The position numbers were made by a program, and so were the translations under genes. The notes beneath the pieces are model-generated. The model was not told the origin of the DNA and made no database searches. It was given only the letters and a program-made list of their open reading frames with translations. This document shows positions 54,312-64,000 of a DNA stretch of 64,000 bases, in pieces. Position 1 is the stretch's first letter. Every line of letters begins with the position of its first letter. Source of the stretch: Candidatus Methanoperedens sp. BLZ2 (GTDB lineage Archaea; Halobacteriota; Methanosarcinia; Methanosarcinales; Methanoperedenaceae); contig NZ_NTMG01000027.1 of NCBI RefSeq assembly GCF_002487355.1, positions 1 to 64,000 of the forward strand, read 5' to 3'.

Positions 54312-56543
54312 TCACCTGTAACCTATATAAGACTTCTGTTCCTGTTTTGTTCCGCCTTTAAATTGTTCCTGAAGCTTCTGGTAATATTCCACCATATCTT
54401 CGGCAAGAGCAGGCCTCACTTTCTTAAGAGCGTCACGGAAATGTTTCATTTCCACGATATCTGTATCGAAATTCTCCCTGAGAGCAAGCATTGCCGCTTC
54501 CCTGCACAGGGATTCAATATCAGATCCCACATAATTTTCCGTAAGATCTGCAAGTTCTTCAATATCCACGTTATCGGAAAGATGACCGTTTTTCAGGTTT
54601 TTAAGATGGATATTGAATATATCGATCCTTCCAGCCCTTTCCGGGGGCCCTATAAAGACAAGCCTGTCAAACCTGCCTGAGCGTATCAGGGCAGGGTCTA
54701 TTATCTCAGGCCTGTTGGTCGCTGCAATAACTACCACATTCTTTAAGACTTCTATTCCATCAAGTTCTGTGAGAAGCTGGTTGATCACCCTTTCTGATGT
54801 CTTTGAGCCATACTCAGTGCCACGGATTGGGGCGATAGCATCAAGTTCGTCAAGAAAAATTATTGCCGGTGAAACCTGGCGTGCTTTTTTGAATACTTCG
54901 CGTATGGCTTTCTCGGATTCTCCGACCCATTTGGATAGAAGCTGAGGGCCGCGTACACTTATGAAATTAGCAGAACTTTCATTGGCCACTGCTTTTGCCA
55001 TAAGCGTTTTTCCAGTTCCGGGAGGGCCATAAAGGAGTATTCCTCTTGGCGGACGGATGCTCATTTTTTGGAATCTCTCAGGGAATTTTAATGGCCATTC
55101 CACTGCTTCTTTTATTTCCTGCTTGGCGTCATCAAGACCTCCAACATCATCCCAGACAACATCCGGCACCTCGATCATTACTTCCCTCATTGCCGAGGGT
55201 TCAACTTCTTTTAATGCTTCTTCAAAATCGTTGGCTGTTACCTGCATGCTTTCCAGCATTTCGCGGGGAACGATCTCTTCAAGTTTTATCTGAGGAAGAT
55301 ATCTTCTTAGCGCTTTCATAGCTGCTTCCTTGGCAAGAGCCGAAATATCCGCACCTACAAACCCATGCGTCCTGTTGGAGATGTATTCAATATTCACTTC
55401 ATCGGAAAGCGGCATACCTCTTGTATGTATCTGAAAGATCTCGATCCTGTCAAGCCTGTCCGGGACACCGATCTCTATCTCGCGATCAAATCTTCCGGGT
55501 CTGCGAAGCGCCGGGTCAATAGCATCAATGCGGTTTGTTGCGCCGATCACAACCACCTGGCCTCTTTCTTCCAGCCCGTCCATCATTGTAAGGAGCTGTG
55601 CGACCACGCGCCGCTCAACTTCACCAGTTACTTCTTCCCTTTTCGGGGCAATGGAATCCAGTTCATCAATGAATATAATGGAAGGCGCAGCTTTGTTTGC
55701 CTGATCGAATATCTCCCGAAGCCGCTGCTCGCTCTCCCCGTAATATTTGCTCATGATCTCAGGACCCGCAATAGAAAAGAAATTGGCCCCGGATTCATTT
55801 GCTACTGCTCTTGCAATGAGTGTTTTTCCAGTGCCGGGAGGGCCATGCATCAAAACACCCTTGGGCGGTTCGATACCCAATCGTTCAAATACTTCAGGGT
55901 GTTTCATGGGAAGTTCTATCATCTCGCGCAGGCGCTGGATCTCATCACCCAGGCCCCCGATGTCTTCATAAGTGATCCCTGTCCCTGTTACATCAAGAAC
56001 AACAGGTTTCTCCCTGAGTGTTATTTCTGTCTTATCAGTAACTAAAATGATACCTTCGGGTTCGGCTTCAATAGCGATCAGGGGTATTGCCTGCCCTGTA
56101 ACGACCCTGCCCAGAAATGGATGCGCCATCGTACTCATTACAGGGATTATATCTCCTTTGCTGATAGGGCGTTTCATGATCTGGCGTTTTACCATTTCTT
56201 CAGCATCCCCGCCGAATTGTATGGAAGTACCTTCAGGCGGCGCAAGAATTACCTTTTGTGCAGGCTGGACATTTGCTTTTCTCAGTTTGATTGTATCACC
56301 GATACCAACCCCTGCATTCTGCCGTATAAAACCGTCTATACGAATGATATTTTCTTCCCAGTCATTCCGGTCAGCTCGCCAGACCTTTGCAGCGGTTGAT
56401 TTTTTCCCTTCGATCTCAATTATGTCACCGGGTATCAGCTGCAAGACCATCAGGGTATGCGGGTCAAGCCGTGCTATTCCTCTTCCCGAATCATTCGGAT
56501 ATGCTTTTGCAACAGTAAGTTGTTTTCCATCATTTTCGTCCAT
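54312..56543 (-). CDS. cdc48: CDC48/VAT AAA ATPase
   Basis: This protein-unfolding ATPase feeds the proteasome. The 743-residue protein has the N-terminal double-psi barrel (about 1-180), D1 with [17 protein letters not shown] and [14 protein letters not shown], and D2 with [17 protein letters not shown] and [12 protein letters not shown]. The C-terminus ends SYIGYR; a hydrophobic-Tyr-x end for proteasome docking is plausible but not exact. Confidence 0.96.
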   Translation of the reverse strand: MDENDGKQLTVAKAYPNDSGRGIARLDPHTLMVLQLIPGDIIEIEGKKSTAAKVWRADRNDWEENIIRIDGFIRQNAGVGIGDTIKLRKANVQPAQKVILAPPEGTSIQFGGDAEEMVKRQIMKRPISKGDIIPVMSTMAHPFLGRVVTGQAIPLIAIEAEPEGIILVTDKTEITLREKPVVLDVTGTGITYEDIGGLGDEIQRLREMIELPMKHPEVFERLGIEPPKGVLMHGPPGTGKTLIARAVANESGANFFSIAGPEIMSKYYGESEQRLREIFDQANKAAPSIIFIDELDSIAPKREEVTGEVERRVVAQLLTMMDGLEERGQVVVIGATNRIDAIDPALRRPGRFDREIEIGVPDRLDRIEIFQIHTRGMPLSDEVNIEYISNRTHGFVGADISALAKEAAMKALRRYLPQIKLEEIVPREMLESMQVTANDFEEALKEVEPSAMREVMIEVPDVVWDDVGGLDDAKQEIKEAVEWPLKFPERFQKMSIRPPRGILLYGPPGTGKTLMAKAVANESSANFISVRGPQLLSKWVGESEKAIREVFKKARQVSPAIIFLDELDAIAPIRGTEYGSKTSERVINQLLTELDGIEVLKNVVVIAATNRPEIIDPALIRSGRFDRLVFIGPPERAGRIDIFNIHLKNLKNGHLSDNVDIEELADLTENYVGSDIESLCREAAMLALRENFDTDIVEMKHFRDALKKVRPALAEDMVEYYQKLQEQFKGGTKQEQKSYIGYR

Positions 56544-56741
56544 TTTTATATCCCCTCAGATATATTCCTTCTCAGATATTTTCTTAATAGATTTTATCAG
56601 GTTATCTAATTGTATCACATGGATAAAAATATATGCCAGAGGTTTTAAGGGTGCTCTAAAGGAATAGTGCGGTGAGCATCTACCTGGCTTAATATGCTCG
56701 TACCATTTTTGATATGAGATTAGAATCTAATTTATTTGGTT

Positions 56742-57121
56742 GTGTTTGCCTTTCTTGGCAGTCACAGGCTTGAGGTCAGCGGTGAGGAATACTTCATTGA
56801 CCTTTTGCTTTATCACAGGGCGTTGAAATGCCATGTGGCAATCTAACTCAAGATAGGTAAATTCATCCCGGAATATGTCGGAAAGATGCAGTTTTATCTT
56901 GCTGTACTGGATGATAAAGTCAGGATGGAAGATGAAAAGCCCTCTATTGGCATTATCCTGTGTAAATCAAGAACAAGACCATAGTGGAATACGCATTGAG
57001 GGAGTCGAATAAGCCCATCGGCGTGGGTGCGTATCGCATGGTTACAACTCTGCCAAAGGAATTGAGGGGTCAGCTTCCTGCACCTGAGCAAATTGCGAAG
57101 CTGCTGGGGGATGTAGAGTGA
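56742..57121 (+). pseudogene. DUF1016 (YhcG) nuclease C-terminal pseudogene
   Basis: The plus strand reads FAFLGSHRLEVSGEEYFIDL, then LLYHRALKCHVAI, a TAA stop where the family has Glu, then LKIGKFIPEYVGKMQFYLAV and GIILCKSRT; a frameshift follows, and the frame resumes as TIVEYALRESNKPIGVGAYR down to a stop at 57121. This is the PD-(D/E)xK half of a DUF1016 protein. The N-terminal half is missing, while a lone N-terminal half occurs at 10017-10406. Confidence 0.85.
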
Positions 57122-57204
57122 ATCAAATTCGCCAGACAGTGTCTGTCAAATCTAAATTCGTGAGCAAGTCAAATACTTGAAACCAATGCCAATAACTCAG
57201 AGTG

Positions 57205-57707
57205 GGAATTCGGAAATATTCCACAATTCGCAGAAGTTAATCCTTCAAGAAGAGGGAAAACTGATTTGTATCGAAAGGTTATACTTGGTTTAATAATGGT
57301 GATATCATATTTGCTCGAATCACTCTTTGTATGCAAAACGGTAAGATCGCCATAGCAGACGGGCTTGCAAACAGTATTGGCTTCGGTTCAACCGAATTCC
57401 ATGTTTTGCGACCAGGACCTAAAATTATAGGACGGTGGCTCTATATTTTGATGCGCCATAAAGATTTCAGAAAAGATGCTGAGACCCATTTCAAAGGGAC
57501 GCAGGGCAACAGCGTGTGCCACAGAGCTTTTTACATCAAAAAGTTATTCCAATCCCGCCCCTTCCCGAACAGCTCCTTATCGTCGCCTACCTCGAGGAGC
57601 TTCAGGCAAAGGTGGACGCACTCAGGCGCCTCCAGGCAGAAACCGGCGCCGAACTGGATGCGCTGCTGCCGGCTGTGCTGGATAGGGCATTTAAGGGGGA
57701 GTTGTGA
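57205..57707 (+). pseudogene. Broken type I specificity gene (hsdS)
   Basis: The fragments read EVNPSRRGKTDLYRK, then in another frame WFNNGDIIFARITLCMQNGK and FHVLRPGPKIIGRWLYIL, and after a one-base deletion near 57500 VPQSFLHQKVIPIPPLPEQL and AVLDRAFKGEL with a stop at 57707. An internal deletion (about between the first two fragments) and the frameshift remove any function. No hsdM or hsdR lies next to it. Confidence 0.85.
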
Positions 57708-57747
57708 ATCAATAACTTCAATCTTGATATAAAATAAAAATTACATT

Positions 57748-58125
57748 TCATAATTGTTCTTCCTCTTCTTTACGCCTTGTTATCGCCCAACCATATCCTC
57801 CAAAAGCTGCTCCCCCAATACCTACAATTAACTTAATCAAATCCATAGCTATTGAATCCCGTCCAAAATAAAAGAGAATTCCAGCATTAATAAGAACTAA
57901 ACCTAAGACAGCAAATAAACCAAAAGTAATCAAACGATTTTGTTTTGCCACAATTTGAAGCCGATTATTTTCATACTCAAGCTCACGCCGATGTTTTTCA
58001 TTTTCAGCTTCAGTCCAACTTTTTAGAAGAGGTTCACCAAGTTTTATAAGATCTGCAAGAGTTAGTTCGTTGGCCGTTGGTTTCTGCATTATATCTGACG
58101 AAACCGTTTGTATTTCTTTGCTCAT
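57748..58125 (-). CDS. Small two-helix membrane protein with coiled coil
   Basis: This 125-residue protein has a charged helical part (EPLLKSWTEAENEKHRRELE), two membrane segments (LITFGLFAVLGLVLINAGIL, IKLIVGIGGAAFGGYGWAI) and an acidic end (RRKEEEEQL). I do not recognise it. It lies beside the pseudogene region. Confidence 0.6.
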   Translation of the reverse strand: MSKEIQTVSSDIMQKPTANELTLADLIKLGEPLLKSWTEAENEKHRRELEYENNRLQIVAKQNRLITFGLFAVLGLVLINAGILFYFGRDSIAMDLIKLIVGIGGAAFGGYGWAITRRKEEEEQL

Positions 58126-58197
58126 AAATCGGCACTTTTTGATATTACATATTTTATAAAATAGTCTGCAATTTGCATTTTAACGCCCCCATCCCCC

Positions 58198-58443
58198 CTA
58201 ACATCCCGTATATCCGCGCCCATGCGGAATAGATGAAACAATCTTCTTCGCAAGCCACGTCCTTTCCTCTTTTGGCATATCCTCAAGGTTCGCAGTATCA
58301 AAATAAGATAGTTCCTCATCAGTTGTTTCAACTGTTGAGGCTATCTGCCTTGCCATTTCCATCCGTTCTTCTTTTGAGGCTTTATATAACCAGGGACGAA
58401 GGTTATTGTTCGTTGGCTTATTTCGAAACATTAAGGCTCCCAT
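58198..58443 (-). CDS. Hypothetical protein ending in a decayed tail copy
   Basis: This 81-residue acidic ORF is unknown (SKEERMEMARQIASTVETTD). Its last residues (PHGRGYTGC) come from DNA that, in another frame and with a small deletion, resembles the RIGADRGGYWEVV tail of the 7.5-10.4 kb locus (CGCATGGGCGCGGAT, then ACGGGATGTTAGGGGGGATG). It starts 2 bp after the nrdD stop on the same strand. Confidence 0.5.
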   Translation of the reverse strand: MGALMFRNKPTNNNLRPWLYKASKEERMEMARQIASTVETTDEELSYFDTANLEDMPKEERTWLAKKIVSSIPHGRGYTGC

Positions 58444-58445
58444 CC

Positions 58446-60845
58446 TTACGCCCCCACCCCATATCTCTTCCTGTCCAGAAGCTCCTGCTTCTTTCCCTCA
58501 TTCCATCCGCTCACAGCCTGGATATAGCCGGTCACACGTGAAAGATGCTCCACATTATCGCTCTCGCAATTGGGGCATTCATCAAGAAGCCCTGAAGCCA
58601 CATGGAAATCATCCATGCAAACAGTCATGTCCTTCGTGAAGGCAAAATAACCGACCTGCGTATTCTTCGCAATGTTCATGGCAAATTCCTGAAGGCCATG
58701 CGGGTCTGGAGCAGCTTCGCCAAGCCAGATATCAAGAATATTGCCTCCATCCACTATCGGGAAAAAGGTCTCCTCAAGCTTGATGCGCGCCGGGAGTGAC
58801 ACATCTGCATTGGGCGGAATATGCGTACCATTTGTGTAATAGATCGGAAGGTCTCTTGTTTCCGAGATGTGCTTCAATGCTTCCGGAACATTGCCTTTTA
58901 TAATCGGCTGGGCGCATTTCCTGTATTCCTTGTGCAGGATATCAGATACCGCAAACCTCTGGGCTGTTGTTTCGGCCGGGGTTCTTGCAAGCGCTATCTC
59001 CATGCCAAACTTCCCTGAGAGCTCCTTAGCATAGAACTTCATCTCGAACATAGCGCGGATAGCAAGACGGCGTGCATCGTCACTTTCATGTATCTGCTTT
59101 CCGGTATGGTGCTGTACCATCTCGTTTATTCCAACGACACCTATAGTATAGACAAGCCCTTTTGTATCAACAGCGATCTGCCCATGGGTCATTGTGAATG
59201 GGTCCTTTGGCCTCTGGGTCACAAAAGGCATCCTTCCATTTGCGATCACAATGTCCATCCACCTCCTTTTCACCTTGAAGAGATCCATGCACTGGTCCAT
59301 CATGTTCTTCAATTCCCGGAAGAGTGAATCATCGTCCTTTTTGGCTTTGTAGGCCGCACGCGGACAGTTCAGTGACACAACCTGCCATGCGCCCATCGAG
59401 AAATGCTTTCCTTCACGGAAATATAACTTATCCTCAAACTCGCTGTCCTTATCGTGCGAAGATGAGAAATTGTAGGCACAGCACTGGTAGCAGCTAATGC
59501 CTTTTCCTGCGCCCCTGTATTCGGGAAGCTGGTTATCAAAATAAGGAGTTCCATAGCGTGCCGCAAGCTCAAATGCTTTGGTGTAAAGTTCATTGTAGCT
59601 CAGGAGCTCAGGATGTGTGCGGTTAAACTCTTCATCCTCGGTCATGAAATCAGGCTCAAGGCTTATCTCAGGCTTGGGGAAATTGAAGGGTTTTCCCCAG
59701 TAATCGCCTTTTAGCATTACGTTCATCATGGCTTCAAAGCCAAGCCTGACCTCGCGCTCGAACTCACCATACGTGCGCTTTGGAGCCTGTACGCCGTCCC
59801 ATACCTTTCCTTTATAAACTACAGGTTTATCGCGCCAGAGTAAAGGGACACCTGGGGAGAGCTGGACTGAGGAGAAGACCAGCTGCCCTCCGCGGGCCAC
59901 CATCATCTGGGTCATTTCATAAACGAACATCTGTGTGAGCTGCTCGACCTGGTCATAGCTCATGCCTTCAAAATAAGGTGCTATGAATGTAAGGAAATTA
60001 TAGAAACCCTGGCCTCCGGCAAAATTCGTCTGGGCGCTGCCAAGTGCTTTCACAGCGTGAAGGATTGCCACTTCTGCTTTCTTTGCAGGTCCTGCAACAC
60101 TTGCTTTTGTGCCGCTGCCATCTGGCATGAGGCCGTAATAGAAGAAATACCGCAAGTCCCAGTCCTGGCAAAACGCGCGTGTCCCGAAGTATTCAAGATC
60201 ATGAATATGTATATCGCCATTAAGATGTGAGTCCGCAAGTTTTGGCGGTATCATGAGGAGGTATTGTTCCTTGCTCATCTTGTCCGCTTTTTTCTTGTGG
60301 CTTGTCTCTGCATTCTCCTGGAGGTTTGCATTGTCCCGGGCCTCAAAACCTGAACCCATATCTATGCGGTAAGCGTCAAAAACAGGCGTTCCCACTCTTG
60401 TTGAAATGTTTCTCCATTCAGTATGGCCATGCTCAAGCAGTATAATATTGACCAGTTCCCGGACAAGAGGACCTGAAAGGAACTTTACGTTCATGTCCTT
60501 TATCCTTTTCTCGGTTTCTTTGGCGATACCTTTTGCTTCTTCCTCGTTGATCCCGGAAGTTCCATAGAACTGCTCGCAAAGCTTTGTTTCTTTAAGAAGC
60601 TGTTTTACGATCGTATCCCTGTCCCAATCCATAAGGTGGCCATCTGTTGTCCTGACCTTCGGGATAATTGAAACAAGAGAGCCTCCGAGTGTTTTCTGGA
60701 TCGTCTGGACTTCTCTTGATTTTTGTTTTGCTATCGGTTCCGGATTTGCCTGTTTTTGCTCCTTTCTTGCAGCAAAAGCGTTATACAGCTCTTCCTTATG
60801 TTCTTCCATAAGATCCGTTATCTGTACTTCTATATATTTGCCCAT
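58446..60845 (-). CDS. nrdD: Anaerobic ribonucleoside-triphosphate reductase
   Basis: This class III reductase makes dNTPs anaerobically with a glycyl radical. The protein of about 799 residues has an N-terminal ATP-cone region (about 45-140, TTDGHLMDWDRDTIVKQLLK), a catalytic barrel, and a C-terminal zinc-like CPNCES and the glycyl radical motif RVTGY. The expected first Cys pair reads CMDD, so only three zinc cysteines are clear. The ATG at 60845 follows GAGGTGA. The activase nrdG is not in the window. Confidence 0.94.
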   Translation of the reverse strand: MGKYIEVQITDLMEEHKEELYNAFAARKEQKQANPEPIAKQKSREVQTIQKTLGGSLVSIIPKVRTTDGHLMDWDRDTIVKQLLKETKLCEQFYGTSGINEEEAKGIAKETEKRIKDMNVKFLSGPLVRELVNIILLEHGHTEWRNISTRVGTPVFDAYRIDMGSGFEARDNANLQENAETSHKKKADKMSKEQYLLMIPPKLADSHLNGDIHIHDLEYFGTRAFCQDWDLRYFFYYGLMPDGSGTKASVAGPAKKAEVAILHAVKALGSAQTNFAGGQGFYNFLTFIAPYFEGMSYDQVEQLTQMFVYEMTQMMVARGGQLVFSSVQLSPGVPLLWRDKPVVYKGKVWDGVQAPKRTYGEFEREVRLGFEAMMNVMLKGDYWGKPFNFPKPEISLEPDFMTEDEEFNRTHPELLSYNELYTKAFELAARYGTPYFDNQLPEYRGAGKGISCYQCCAYNFSSSHDKDSEFEDKLYFREGKHFSMGAWQVVSLNCPRAAYKAKKDDDSLFRELKNMMDQCMDLFKVKRRWMDIVIANGRMPFVTQRPKDPFTMTHGQIAVDTKGLVYTIGVVGINEMVQHHTGKQIHESDDARRLAIRAMFEMKFYAKELSGKFGMEIALARTPAETTAQRFAVSDILHKEYRKCAQPIIKGNVPEALKHISETRDLPIYYTNGTHIPPNADVSLPARIKLEETFFPIVDGGNILDIWLGEAAPDPHGLQEFAMNIAKNTQVGYFAFTKDMTVCMDDFHVASGLLDECPNCESDNVEHLSRVTGYIQAVSGWNEGKKQELLDRKRYGVGA

Positions 60846-60923
60846 CTTATTTTTCACCTCATTTGTTGAGTCATGCAGTTTTGTTCAGAGCTTAGGGAAC
60901 CTGTACCCTTGGTTCCTTTCGCT

Positions 60924-61187
60924 CTATGCGACGTCTTTAATTATGGATTCAACCGTACCCTGGTTGATCCTGTCTTGCGTGAATAACTCATTATATGTAT
61001 GGAATTTATTGCCTATTTGCAGCACCGGCGCAGCCATTGTAAATACGCCGTTCATCCTCAGTTCTGTTAATGCCGCCGGGGTAGCCATATCTACCTCTGT
61101 GAATTCTACCTTTGTGTTTTCCAGGAATTGCTTCAATACCCTGCAATTCGGACAGTTTTTTGTTGAATATATTATGACGCCCTGCAC
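60924..61187 (-). CDS. Glutaredoxin-like protein (NrdH-type)
   Basis: This 87-residue thioredoxin-fold protein has a CPNC active site (YSTKNCPNCRVLKQFLE) and the cis-proline in TMAAPVLQIG. It lies 79 bp upstream of nrdD on the same strand, so it is probably its electron donor or regulator. Confidence 0.88.
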   Translation of the reverse strand: MQGVIIYSTKNCPNCRVLKQFLENTKVEFTEVDMATPAALTELRMNGVFTMAAPVLQIGNKFHTYNELFTQDRINQGTVESIIKDVA

Positions 61188-61270
61188 GCTTTAATCTCCT
61201 TATAATTCATCCATTAATTTCATAGCTTATAACGGTTTTTTAAACTATATCTGGATACTAATTGTCGTTG

Positions 61271-61374
61271 TTTGTTATCATATACTTTATCCAATCTGGT
61301 TGTTTTTAAATCATATTTGTTATCATATTGTATATCAAATAAGATAACAATATGACTTATAATTTGATGATAAC
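61271..61374. promoter_or_regulatory. Cluster of TGTTATC motifs between nrd genes and argS
   Basis: TTTGTTATCATAT occurs twice (61271-61283 and 61316-61328), and GATAACA, its core inverted, occurs twice more (61343-61349, 61368-61374). The cluster sits in the divergent promoter region and may bind a regulator of the reductase genes. Confidence 0.45.
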
Positions 61375-61462
61375 ATTTGGTTTTAATTTAGAAAATGTGA
61401 TGCATCAAAACGATGCTATCAGCAAAAATTATGTACTTTGCTTGTGTGTACTCCTCGATTTT

Positions 61463-63181
61463 ATGTTCCTTAAATTCAAAGATGAAGTTTCATCAATATT
61501 ATCCGGTGCTGTAGAAAAAGCAGGATTCAAGACTGAAGACCTTGCTTTGACTGAATCGCCTCATGCAGACCTCGCGTCTTCTGTAGGATTCAAGCTGGCA
61601 CCGAAATATAAGAAAAGCCCTAAAGAAATCAGCGAAAAAATTTACAAAAATATCTCTATACAGGCAGGTTCTTATATTGCCCGGGCCGAAATGACAGGGC
61701 CTTATATCAACTTCTTCATAAGCCGCACTTTCCTGAATGAAACCGTCCTTCGCGTACTCCATGACAGGGAGAACTTCGGGAATCTTAACAATAAGGGAAA
61801 AGTTATCCTGGAACATACTTCGGCCAATCCTGATGGCCCGCTGCATATCGGCCACATCAGGAATTCCGTAATTGGCGATACCCTTGCCCGGATACTCAAA
61901 CGTGCCGGGTATGACGTGGAGACGCAGTATTATATTAACGATATGGGGCGGCAGATCGCTGTAGTTGTCTGGGGACTTGAGAATTTCCAGTTCGATACAA
62001 CAAAAAAGAAAGACCATGCGATCGCCGAAGTCTATATTAATGCCAATAAGACTCTCGTTGATGAAAAAGAACATTCGCCAGAAGTGGATGCCATAATGAA
62101 AAAATACGAGATAGGCGACCCCGGTATAGAAGCAAAATTCAAAAATGCCATCGATACATGCATGGAAGGGATAAAAGAATCCCTGACGCGCATGAATATC
62201 CGCCATGATAAATTCATCTGGGAATCACAATTCGTTCGCTCCGGGGAAGTGAACAGGATCATGGATGAAGTCAAGGCGCTTGACCGCACTGCGTTGAAGG
62301 ATGGCGCTTTCATGGTTGACCTGAAAGATATGGGAATACAAAAGTCACTCGTGGTCCAGCGCTCGGACGGGACTTCTCTTTATACCACCCGCGATCTCTC
62401 CTATCATGAATGGAAGGCAACGCAATGCGACAGGATGATCGATATCCTTGGAGCTGACCACAAACTTATTTCATCACAACTAAAAGCAGTGCTTCGGATA
62501 CTGGGTCATAAAGAACCTGAGATCGTTATTTTTGAATTCGTATCGCTGCCCGAAGGTTCCATGAGCACCCGGCGCGGTGTTTTCATTTCGGCTGATGAAC
62601 TCATTGATGAAGTTGAGAAAGCGGCTTTTGAAGTTGTAGATAAAAAGCTTCCGGATAAGGATCTGGATTTCAAGAAGAAAGTAGCAGCTTTTGTGAGCAT
62701 CGGTGCGGTGCGATATGATATTATCAGGATATCCCCTGAGAAAGCCACAGTATTTGATTGGAAAGAAGCTGTGGACTTTGAAAAACAGGGCGCTCCATTT
62801 ATTCAATATGCCCATGCAAGAGCATGCAGCATAATAAAGAACGCGAAGGATGAAGGTTACTATGGGGATTTTTCTAATCAGTATAGTCCCTCGAAGTTTG
62901 ACCCCAATGTGCTGCTTGAAGAACAGGAAATCGCACTTATCAAGAAGTTATCTGTCTTTGAACGTGTCATTGATGACGCATCGCGTGAATTGAAACCAAA
63001 CCTTCTTGCCATATATGCAAGGGAACTTGCGGATTCTTTCAACCAGTTTTACAGGTTCGTACCTGTTCTATCCGCCGAGCCTGAATTCAGGTCAGCGCGC
63101 CTCGAGCTTGTTGAGTGTTCCCGCATCGTTCTTGCTAATGCGCTTGATACACTGGGTATATTTGCCCCTGAATCAATGTAA
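61463..63181 (+). CDS. argS: Arginyl-tRNA synthetase
   Basis: ArgS charges tRNA-Arg. From the ATG at 61463 (MFLKFKDEVSSIL) the product is 572 residues. It has the N-terminal Add-1 domain (about 1-95), the HIGH motif as GPLHIGHIRNS, the ADHKLI region, the KMSKS-like SMSTRRGVF and the DALR anticodon-binding domain. The frame is open 37 codons upstream without a protein-like start. Confidence 0.95.
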   Translation: MFLKFKDEVSSILSGAVEKAGFKTEDLALTESPHADLASSVGFKLAPKYKKSPKEISEKIYKNISIQAGSYIARAEMTGPYINFFISRTFLNETVLRVLHDRENFGNLNNKGKVILEHTSANPDGPLHIGHIRNSVIGDTLARILKRAGYDVETQYYINDMGRQIAVVVWGLENFQFDTTKKKDHAIAEVYINANKTLVDEKEHSPEVDAIMKKYEIGDPGIEAKFKNAIDTCMEGIKESLTRMNIRHDKFIWESQFVRSGEVNRIMDEVKALDRTALKDGAFMVDLKDMGIQKSLVVQRSDGTSLYTTRDLSYHEWKATQCDRMIDILGADHKLISSQLKAVLRILGHKEPEIVIFEFVSLPEGSMSTRRGVFISADELIDEVEKAAFEVVDKKLPDKDLDFKKKVAAFVSIGAVRYDIIRISPEKATVFDWKEAVDFEKQGAPFIQYAHARACSIIKNAKDEGYYGDFSNQYSPSKFDPNVLLEEQEIALIKKLSVFERVIDDASRELKPNLLAIYARELADSFNQFYRFVPVLSAEPEFRSARLELVECSRIVLANALDTLGIFAPESM

Positions 63182-63208
63182 TAAAATAAGAGAAGTGCTC
63201 TCAGGTCT

Positions 63209-64000
63209 ATGAAAATAATATCGGTAGTAGGTTATAAAAAAACTGGAAAAACAACATTAGTGGGACAGCTGGTCAAAGCTTTGAAAAAACATGGGACAGT
63301 TGGGACGATAAAACATCTCCATGAACATGATATTATTAATGCGCCAGATACCGATACCTGGAAACATGCACAGGCCGGCGCTGATGTTGTGGTCGCAGTT
63401 ACTCCGAATGAGCTTGTGAAATTCTCGCGCAACAATGATCTGACAACCGCACTGGATGAGCTTGCAAATGCAGGAATGGATTTTGCAGTAGTGGAGGGTT
63501 TCAAGGACAGCAAGCTGCCTAAAATCGCACTTGGTGATGTTGAGGCCACTGAAATTGTAAGAAGACTGGACACTTTTGAAAGTGCAGATATTGATGAATT
63601 GGTAAATATCATAATGAAGCAACCCGAATTTCACACACTTGATTCTTTGCTCACAAAGCTCAAAAATTCGAAATCAATTGAAAAAGCAGGCGCTATCGGA
63701 ACATTTACCGGAATTGTCAGGGCTGTTACGGATGAAACAAGCACCGAATTTTTGGAATTTGAAGCGCATGGCGAACTTGCCCGGAAAAAAATGGATGAAA
63801 TATGCAAGCAGCTTATGGAAAAAGAGGGCATAGTCGATATACTGATGCATCACAGAACAGGAATAATCCCCGCGGGTGAGGACATTGTTTATATTGCTGT
63901 TGCCGCAGGTCACAGAGAAGAGCTCTTTCCGGTATTGAGGGAAGCAATAGAACGCCTGAAGGCTGAAGTTCCTATCTGGAAGAAAGAGCATACTATTAAA
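63209..64000 (+). CDS. MobB-MoaE fusion, cut by the window end
   Basis: The first about 145 residues are MobB, a P-loop GTPase that binds molybdopterin guanine dinucleotide (VVGYKKTGKTTLVGQLVKAL), and the rest is MoaE, the large subunit of molybdopterin synthase (GAIGTFTGIVRAVTDE, ILMHHRTGIIPAGEDIVYIA, PIWKKEH). The fused form is known in Methanosarcinales. No stop occurs before the window end, so the last residues are missing. Confidence 0.9.
   Translation, partial: MKIISVVGYKKTGKTTLVGQLVKALKKHGTVGTIKHLHEHDIINAPDTDTWKHAQAGADVVVAVTPNELVKFSRNNDLTTALDELANAGMDFAVVEGFKDSKLPKIALGDVEATEIVRRLDTFESADIDELVNIIMKQPEFHTLDSLLTKLKNSKSIEKAGAIGTFTGIVRAVTDETSTEFLEFEAHGELARKKMDEICKQLMEKEGIVDILMHHRTGIIPAGEDIVYIAVAAGHREELFPVLREAIERLKAEVPIWKKEHTIK

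Noticed and set aside
55365-56045. Long plus-strand ORFs over cdc48
   Set aside because: They mirror the conserved AAA coding sequence on the other strand and lack starts or domains.

Overview
The window is chromosomal DNA of a euryarchaeon. The archaeal marks are a Glu-tRNA(Gln) amidotransferase subunit D, a two-AAA CDC48/VAT ATPase, DtdA-type D-aminoacyl-tRNA deacylase, FtsZ, a PUA-domain protein, DUF1464 and DUF1786 proteins, a form III RuBisCO, PGF-pre-PGF and sarcinarray-like surface proteins, haloarchaeal-type pilin-like operon proteins, tRNAs without encoded CCA, AGGTGA-type ribosome binding sites and T-rich archaeal promoters. The mixture points to the Methanosarcinales, and an anaerobic methane oxidiser such as Candidatus Methanoperedens would fit; that placement is inference, since no rRNA or mcr gene is present.

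Region 1 (1-12.3 kb) is a type I restriction-modification locus on the minus strand: hsdM, several accessory ORFs, hsdS, then hsdR. It has been heavily rearranged. A vapBC toxin-antitoxin pair sits between the hsdS 3' end and a second, decayed copy of that same 3' end. One short C-terminal coding tail (RIGADRGGYWEVV) recurs on unrelated ORFs, usually with an ATGA stop/start overlap to the next gene. Region 2 (12.7-18.8 kb) is a tightly overlapping minus-strand operon of six membrane-anchored or secreted proteins resembling the pilin-like (DUF7286-type) operons of haloarchaea and ending in a sarcinarray-like protein. A second vapBC lies just upstream. Region 3 (19.6-32.2 kb) mixes housekeeping genes (DHH phosphoesterase, three tRNAs, DUF1464, gatD) with small accessory genes, several of them decayed (VOC and DUF3795 remnants, a shortened TipAS protein), and a third vapBC.

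Region 4 (32.2-32.84 kb) is the most striking part. Three tandem units of about 215-224 bp each carry a TATA-like box followed 42-43 bp later by a 65-nt hairpin with a 13-bp stem and a 39-nt loop that is identical in all copies. They look like a family of small RNA genes and match no RNA family I recognise. Region 5 (32.8-38.1 kb) holds cofactor and amino-acid genes: moaC, NAD(P)HX repair, a PUA protein, threonine synthase, a MoaD/SAMP-like protein and hisI. Region 6 (38.2-45.2 kb) is a visibly AT-rich surface-glycan operon, including a methyltransferase-glycosyltransferase fusion, followed by a Gly-Tyr-rich PGF-pre-PGF surface protein.

Region 7 (47-64 kb) holds form III RuBisCO, a roadblock protein, flavodoxin with a small zinc ribbon, queE, ftsZ, dtdA, a PRC-barrel protein, cdc48, a graveyard of DUF1016 and HsdS pseudogenes related to region 1, the anaerobic ribonucleotide reductase with its glutaredoxin, argS, and a MobB-MoaE fusion that runs off the end. 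Molybdopterin genes are thus spread over the window (moaC, a moaD-like gene, mobB-moaE).
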